Assembly (NCBI GenBank): GCA_017610225.1
Contig: JAFCCM010000083.1
Location: 1-7,332, forward strand
Source: Candidatus Aenigmatarchaeota archaeon
Lineage (GTDB): Archaea > Aenigmatarchaeota > Aenigmatarchaeia > CG10238-14
Direction of reading: 5' to 3'
DNA length: 7,332 nucleotides
In this document: piece after piece, positions 6,601 to 7,332 of the stretch
Layout of the letters: every line of letters starts with the position of its first letter
Position numbering within the stretch: the first letter of the stretch is position 1
Program-made: the position numbers and the translations under genes
Notes under the pieces: generated by a model
What the model was told of the DNA's origin: nothing
The model's database searches: none
What the model saw: only the letters and a program-made list of their open reading frames with translations

Positions 6601-7332
6601 GTATTTGGATATTATTATCATCTAAGTAAATCTCAAAATCATCTTGAATTAAATTTGAAATCTGTGTGTTATTATAAGAAACTAATGTGTTGATTCGAAT
6701 TGTATCATCAATAAAATTATGTAAAGGAAAAATTGAAGATATATTTAATTTTGATTGTTTCTGCTCTGGTCCAATAGTCACGTAGTCTTCAAGTGGGTAG
6801 TCTATTGCTATACTCCAATTAGCTGCTCTTTCATATGCCTTTTCAAGAGTTTCATTTGTGATAGCTATCCATATTGTTTTCCAATATATAGGGCTAAATG
6901 ATGGTAAAGTTCCATAATTATCATTTGAAACTGAAGGATTATAAACCATAAGCCAATATACACTTTCATTCCAAAAATAAGAACCATTAGTCATCACAGC
7001 AATAATATTTGTTCCTTTTGTTGAATTAGCAACACCAAATCTAAATTCATTTTTTCTAGGATCAAAAACTGTTAAATTTGATTTTTTGATTATATCATCT
7101 TCATTAGTTCTATAATATAAATTCTCTAAATTATCTGAATCATAAAAAATATCTCTTGAAGTACCAATGGTCCCTTTCACTTCACTTTCACCCTCATTCT
7201 CACAAGAAAGAATATTATATTTATAACATATTCTACAAGTTACATTGTTGTTAGAATTAAATCTTTTGTATTTTATACAAGTTGAAGTATTATATATCCA
7301 TGAAAAATTTTCTCTAGGGCCAATATCTAAAA
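3671..7332 (-). CDS. Very large exported glycoprotein with a degenerate C25 (gingipain)-like region; N-terminus beyond the window
   Basis: The frame is open to the right edge, giving 1219 visible residues; a GTG at 7180 is only an internal codon. Numbers here count from that GTG. By eye there are about 27 N-X-S/T sequons, including three upstream of the GTG, which indicates a secreted or surface protein. Visible parts in order: an Ig-like region at 144-242; 246-325 like cell-wall-binding repeat 2 (KSLIITNNDW, PVLIYDSS, DQIFQLG); and about 375-780 like peptidase C25, with DVNDDGYQD at 468-476, GRLIGSP, GGTMPNVI at 524-531 and ILIGDPSLSF at 770-779. Two or more beta domains follow (790-1016, the last CARDB-like), then a charged tail ending in a coiled coil (about 1120-1169). 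The C25 catalytic His (GHG) is replaced by SKGN at 653-656, and no Cys sits near 708-723. There is no C-terminal membrane helix, so any anchor or signal peptide lies in the missing N-terminus. The C25 assignment is inference from motifs. Confidence 0.75.
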   Translation of the reverse strand, partial: LDIGPRENFSWIYNTSTCIKYKRFNSNNNVTCRICYKYNILSCENEGESEVKGTIGTSRDIFYDSDNLENLYYRTNEDDIIKKSNLTVFDPRKNEFRFGVANSTKGTNIIAVMTNGSYFWNESVYWLMVYNPSVSNDNYGTLPSFSPIYWKTIWIAITNETLEKAYERAANWSIAIDYPLEDYVTIGPEQKQSKLNISSIFPLHNFIDDTIRINTLVSYNNTQISNLIQDDFEIYLDDNNIQIQQFHSFNNGTYLFNIKLSTNNLGSHQLRIRVNYNSDISENSEEVILLTYPKDKSLIITNNDWKNYISAVSSNNPVLIYDSSKKLIDKYIEEYDPDQIFQLGTNLNFSQENYFVDSRETLIKTFFNQTNLIIPLNKKISLKSSFLDLPILFDPSQKTFEYLKSDIIHNFTTIEQVDNLFRQKNSNLHYFILTDPDEEESIFSFSLAKNKDAFVIFSSDNSQQSKNKLINEINQFNLPDSYCFDKSLYLTLIEVPYFSLQDPVDNTKEIISDTPYCDVNDDGYQDLSCGRLIGSPEILSYQIEYSKLYQIDKTALILASYNTPGRYWDVLTAGGTMPNVINAEVELLFKGFDVTRLVEKRSEFDELNFTILDKLNDVIKKLELTDSASYTSLFSTLLGDISKIILVARIGDEVLYSIYEFDWSDSWKSLINLKPEYPKHLPVFNEDNLKEEIKNNQVALYFSKGNQTDWFIPLNSSWYSTVYQEFDPSNLNSNALFYYLRYSDSFGIKDKMLDLGSLSLVSSTSDSYNIYSGQTAYHFFKYFDQPVGKAMLETKNRNYQLSQTDLNKNKIYEKEYYDKILIGDPSLSFDPNVDFEQSSDVKIENGNYIITYSFRPDYDLIHHGDSNFIIFNDTDDYLVDNNKPIIPIYKKTFMLPTNSEILDFTIGLSNKTYDNIDLPIIHPDPEYFTNQTFIGEFPDKFYWNYEIKLLDNRTIFETLFSPVIYYSNNTAKIFDEIEVTFKYKSPIEITRINATNVKQGDPGKITVELFNSFNQDQDVNLSLKIQTDSFEDEIIKQVKLSPGKNILEVDYNNTNHLCKYSISIVVTTEGIVVGPKYTYFETFKESFLEKIWYPISRIFKINVTGFFKQTKSFKEDYTIKKQGDKIILDYKSIGMTIHIEQHTDKTVTLIKTPEGELKIEQKSEIIDYHLSTSEGLLNMIKERGQITQEVKGNEKHLKDTLNKILQLYERRLEKLNLIS

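Overview
The window is AT-rich and archaeal. It carries a RadA-type recombinase, a replication protein A (RPA) homologue of the archaeal zinc-finger type and an HMf-family histone. Archaeal Shine-Dalgarno (SD) sequences and TATA boxes precede several genes. The low GC, small compact genes, a histone with a short N-terminal extension and a large sequon-rich secreted protein fit a small-genome lineage such as a DPANN archaeon (Woesearchaeota/Pacearchaeota-like). That placement is inference; no rRNA is present. All six genes I support and the partial gene at the right edge are read from the minus strand, so transcription runs right to left.

Right part (7332 to 3671): one very long gene, open at the right edge, encodes an exported, heavily sequon-marked protein of at least 1219 residues. 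Its middle resembles the peptidase C25 (gingipain) fold, preceded by a segment like cell-wall-binding repeat 2 and followed by Ig-like beta domains and a charged coiled-coil tail. The expected C25 catalytic His and Cys both look substituted, so it may be a pseudoprotease used for structure or binding.

Middle (3592 to 2683): an overlapping HEPN and nucleotidyltransferase (MNT) pair, toxin-antitoxin-like in layout but unusual in both partners. The HEPN protein lacks the RX4-6H RNase motif, and the nucleotidyltransferase has an extra C-terminal domain of about 100 residues. A TATA box about 25 bases before the HEPN ATG suggests a leaderless message.

Left part (2587 to 1): a monocistronic-looking histone gene, then a compact three-gene unit with its own promoter. 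It holds an uncharacterised 158-residue protein with a PRC-barrel-like core, then RPA, then radA (cut by the left edge). Each junction inside the unit is a single base, with the SD sequence lying inside the end of the preceding gene. The unit joins single-strand DNA protection (RPA) with strand exchange (RadA). The 158-residue protein is a candidate accessory factor or regulator.

Intergenic gaps are all under 100 bases. There are no RNA genes, insertion sequences or CRISPR arrays that I can see.
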